A program made the translations under genes and the position numbers. This document shows positions 6,120 to 6,985 of a stretch of DNA of 6,985 nucleotides, one piece after another. The DNA comes from Planctomycetota bacterium. GTDB lineage: Bacteria > Planctomycetota > Phycisphaerae > WQYP01. The stretch covers positions 1 through 6,985 of the forward strand of contig JAKAZF010000144.1 of assembly GCA_021826605.1 (NCBI GenBank). Direction: 5' to 3'. A model generated the notes under the pieces. It was not told where the DNA came from. It was given only the letters and a program-made list of their open reading frames with translations, and ran no database searches. Positions within the stretch are counted from its first letter, which is position 1, and each line of letters starts with the position of its first letter.

Positions 6120-6353
6120 ATGGTAAGCCTTAACACATCAGCGTTAAACGGTCGCGTAACCAAAGTGTGCTGCCAATGCGGCTTGAACGTCGCCGGAAAA
6201 TTACGCACCCGGGATTCCGTAGGCAACTACTACTGTGCGTCCTGCTTTCAGGCCCAGCACGCTCAGGAATTGCGGGATATGCTGGCGGCCCAGATGCCCG
6301 AGCCGGAATTATGGCGCAAAGTCCCGCTTGAAGCGTACGCAGTCTATGCATAA
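6120..6353 (+). CDS. Small zinc-ribbon protein with two CxxC knuckles, function unknown
   Basis: This 77-residue soluble protein has two cysteine pairs, C17-x2-C20 (CCQCG, with an extra C18) and C39-x2-C42 (YYCASC), spaced 18 residues apart. The block between them, GLNVAGKLRTRDSVGNYYC, is a short beta-rich zinc-ribbon or treble-clef-like module in which a GK-R-x-RD-x-x-G-x-Y pattern precedes the second knuckle. The tail (43-77) looks helical (AQHAQELRDMLAAQ), then turns proline- and aromatic-rich. I recall similar small hypothetical proteins in planctomycetes but cannot name a family. It could bind nucleic acid or a protein partner; the sequence does not decide. AAGGAG and a good promoter candidate make expression likely. 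It is transcribed divergently from metG, with a stem-loop between it and the convergent membrane-protein gene. Confidence 0.75.
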   Translation: MVSLNTSALNGRVTKVCCQCGLNVAGKLRTRDSVGNYYCASCFQAQHAQELRDMLAAQMPEPELWRKVPLEAYAVYA

Positions 6354-6360
6354 AGCCTTT

Positions 6361-6374
6361 CTACTCTCTACTCT
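6361..6374 (+). repeat. Two tandem copies of CTACTCT downstream of the zinc-ribbon gene
   Basis: CTACTCT repeats at 6361-6367 and 6368-6374 within a pyrimidine-rich 3' untranslated stretch, 8 bases after the stop codon. No function is evident. Confidence 0.4.
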
Positions 6375-6391
6375 CTCAAAACTCCTGCTCT

Positions 6392-6411
6392 AATCGGGCC
6401 GCAGCCCGATT
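6392..6411. terminator. Stem-loop between two convergent genes, possible bidirectional terminator
   Basis: AATCGGGC (6392-6399) pairs perfectly with GCCCGATT (6404-6411) around a CGCA tetraloop. It lies 38 bases after the zinc-ribbon stop and 2 bases beyond the 3' end of the membrane-protein gene, so it could serve both. No T run follows on either strand, so it resembles the U-less stem-loop at 894-926 rather than a textbook intrinsic terminator. Confidence 0.5.
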
Positions 6412-6413
6412 CG

Positions 6414-6896
6414 CTACTGGCTTCCACCGATATGCCCCTGAATGGCCAGCGCCACCAGCGTGATGGATGTCACCACCAGATAAAGCGCACTGGCCGGGCG
6501 GGATTTGGCGTACAGACGCCACCGCCAGATCGCCAAACTGATAATGACAATGGCCAGCGAATTTCCCAGCCAGAAATGAATAGCCATGGATTTGCCATCA
6601 TCATTACTGCCCCAATAAAGCCAACCGAAAAAGACCACCAGCGGTACAAACAACGCCGCGACCACCATATTCCACGCCCCAACCGCCCGGAACGCTTCGC
6701 GTTTAAATAGGCGGCTGCCAATATCAAACGCCAGCGACACCGGCACGCACGCCGCCACAAAATTAACCAGCACCGGATGCAGATACAGTACCCGGCAATC
6801 AATATTGGTCAGCCAGGGAAAAAAGTTCTGCAACCCTTCCGCCAGTCGCACCGCATATCCCACCGCAATCGGTAAACCCATCATCACCGCCATCAT
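6414..6896 (-). CDS. DUF2231-like integral membrane protein
   Basis: The protein is about 160 residues and mostly hydrophobic. Counting from ATG 6896, there is an N-terminal hydrophobic stretch (about 2-20), then four likely membrane spans near 42-61, 73-95, 107-124 and 138-154. The second hydrophobic stretch opens with YLHPVLVNF (38-46) and contains D58. A histidine at 107 starts the fourth, and the protein ends QGHIGGSQ. The LHP-x-L-V-x-F opening, mid-membrane Asp, later His and terminal GH-x-GG are the pattern of DUF2231 predicted membrane proteins, whose function I do not know. Members usually continue a few residues after GHxGG (often LVY); this one stops at SQ. Three starts are possible: TTG 6911, ATG 6896 (GGAG 4 bases before) and ATG 6893 (GGAG 7 bases before). 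The frame is closed by TGA just upstream of the TTG. Confidence 0.75.
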   Translation of the reverse strand: MMAVMMGLPIAVGYAVRLAEGLQNFFPWLTNIDCRVLYLHPVLVNFVAACVPVSLAFDIGSRLFKREAFRAVGAWNMVVAALFVPLVVFFGWLYWGSNDDGKSMAIHFWLGNSLAIVIISLAIWRWRLYAKSRPASALYLVVTSITLVALAIQGHIGGSQ

Positions 6897-6911
6897 GCCG
6901 CTCCAAAACAA

Positions 6912-6985
6912 ACGATCTTTTCACTGGGGCATAATAACGCATAGTCTCAAGTTGCAACCACCCTGCGGCACCCCTAGAATCCGGT
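6912..6985 (-). promoter_or_regulatory. Upstream region of the membrane-protein gene with a weak promoter candidate
   Basis: Read on the minus strand, TTGCAA is followed 15 bases later by TATTAT (5 of 6 to the -10 consensus). The spacer is shorter than the usual 16-18, so the call is weak. I see no coding sequence in this edge segment. Confidence 0.2.

Noticed and set aside
6130..6351. Antisense 73-codon open frame opposite the zinc-ribbon gene
   Set aside because: The plus-strand frame has AAGGAG, a promoter candidate and paired CxxC motifs. The antisense frame has none of these.
1..6985. CRISPR arrays, insertion sequences, attachment sites, tRNA/rRNA genes and defence-system genes
   Set aside because: No repeated spacer-repeat units, transposase or integrase motifs, terminal inverted repeats, RNA cloverleaf or defence-protein domains could be recognised on either strand.

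Overview
The window looks like an ordinary stretch of bacterial chromosome with moderate-to-high GC. It carries housekeeping and conserved-hypothetical genes on both strands, separated by short gaps. I see no phage, transposon, CRISPR, tRNA or rRNA signature. The best taxonomic guess is Planctomycetota, possibly Phycisphaerae-like. That rests on a mix of weak hints: a divergent Gfo/Idh/MocA-type protein, a small two-CxxC zinc-ribbon protein of a kind I associate with planctomycetes, a fused CobA-HemD protein, and scattered single genes rather than long operons. It is an inference, not a demonstrated placement.

Layout, left to right. The first 91 bases are the 3' end of a plus-strand gene whose last 29 codons resemble the C-terminus of a NifU-type Fe-S scaffold domain. 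A 110-base gap follows with a perfect TATAAT and an 18-bp palindrome (158-175), leading into a UPF0173-type metallo-beta-lactamase-fold hydrolase (202-885). A perfect 13-bp stem-loop (894-926) closes that gene. Next is a bifunctional uroporphyrinogen-III C-methyltransferase/uroporphyrinogen-III synthase (1077-2744). Its stop codon interlocks with that of a convergent minus-strand Gfo/Idh/MocA-like gene (2741-3754). Upstream of that gene on the minus strand lies metG (3902-5935), which encodes a complete methionyl-tRNA synthetase with a zinc knuckle and a C-terminal tRNA-binding domain.

metG is transcribed divergently, across a 184-base region, from a 77-residue zinc-ribbon protein gene (6120-6353) that has the best promoter candidate in the window. 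A stem-loop at 6392-6411 separates that gene from a convergent minus-strand DUF2231-like membrane protein gene (6414-6896).

Functional links: the CobA-HemD fusion performs two consecutive steps of tetrapyrrole synthesis, making uroporphyrinogen III and then precorrin-2 for siroheme, cobalamin or heme d1. The NifU-like fragment points to Fe-S cluster assembly. The other genes show no obvious shared pathway, and the changes of strand argue against one operon. I do not see a convincing undescribed system. The points most worth a second look are the palindrome at the hydrolase promoter, the degenerate cofactor and catalytic motifs of the oxidoreductase-like protein, and the repeat-bearing leader of the zinc-ribbon gene.
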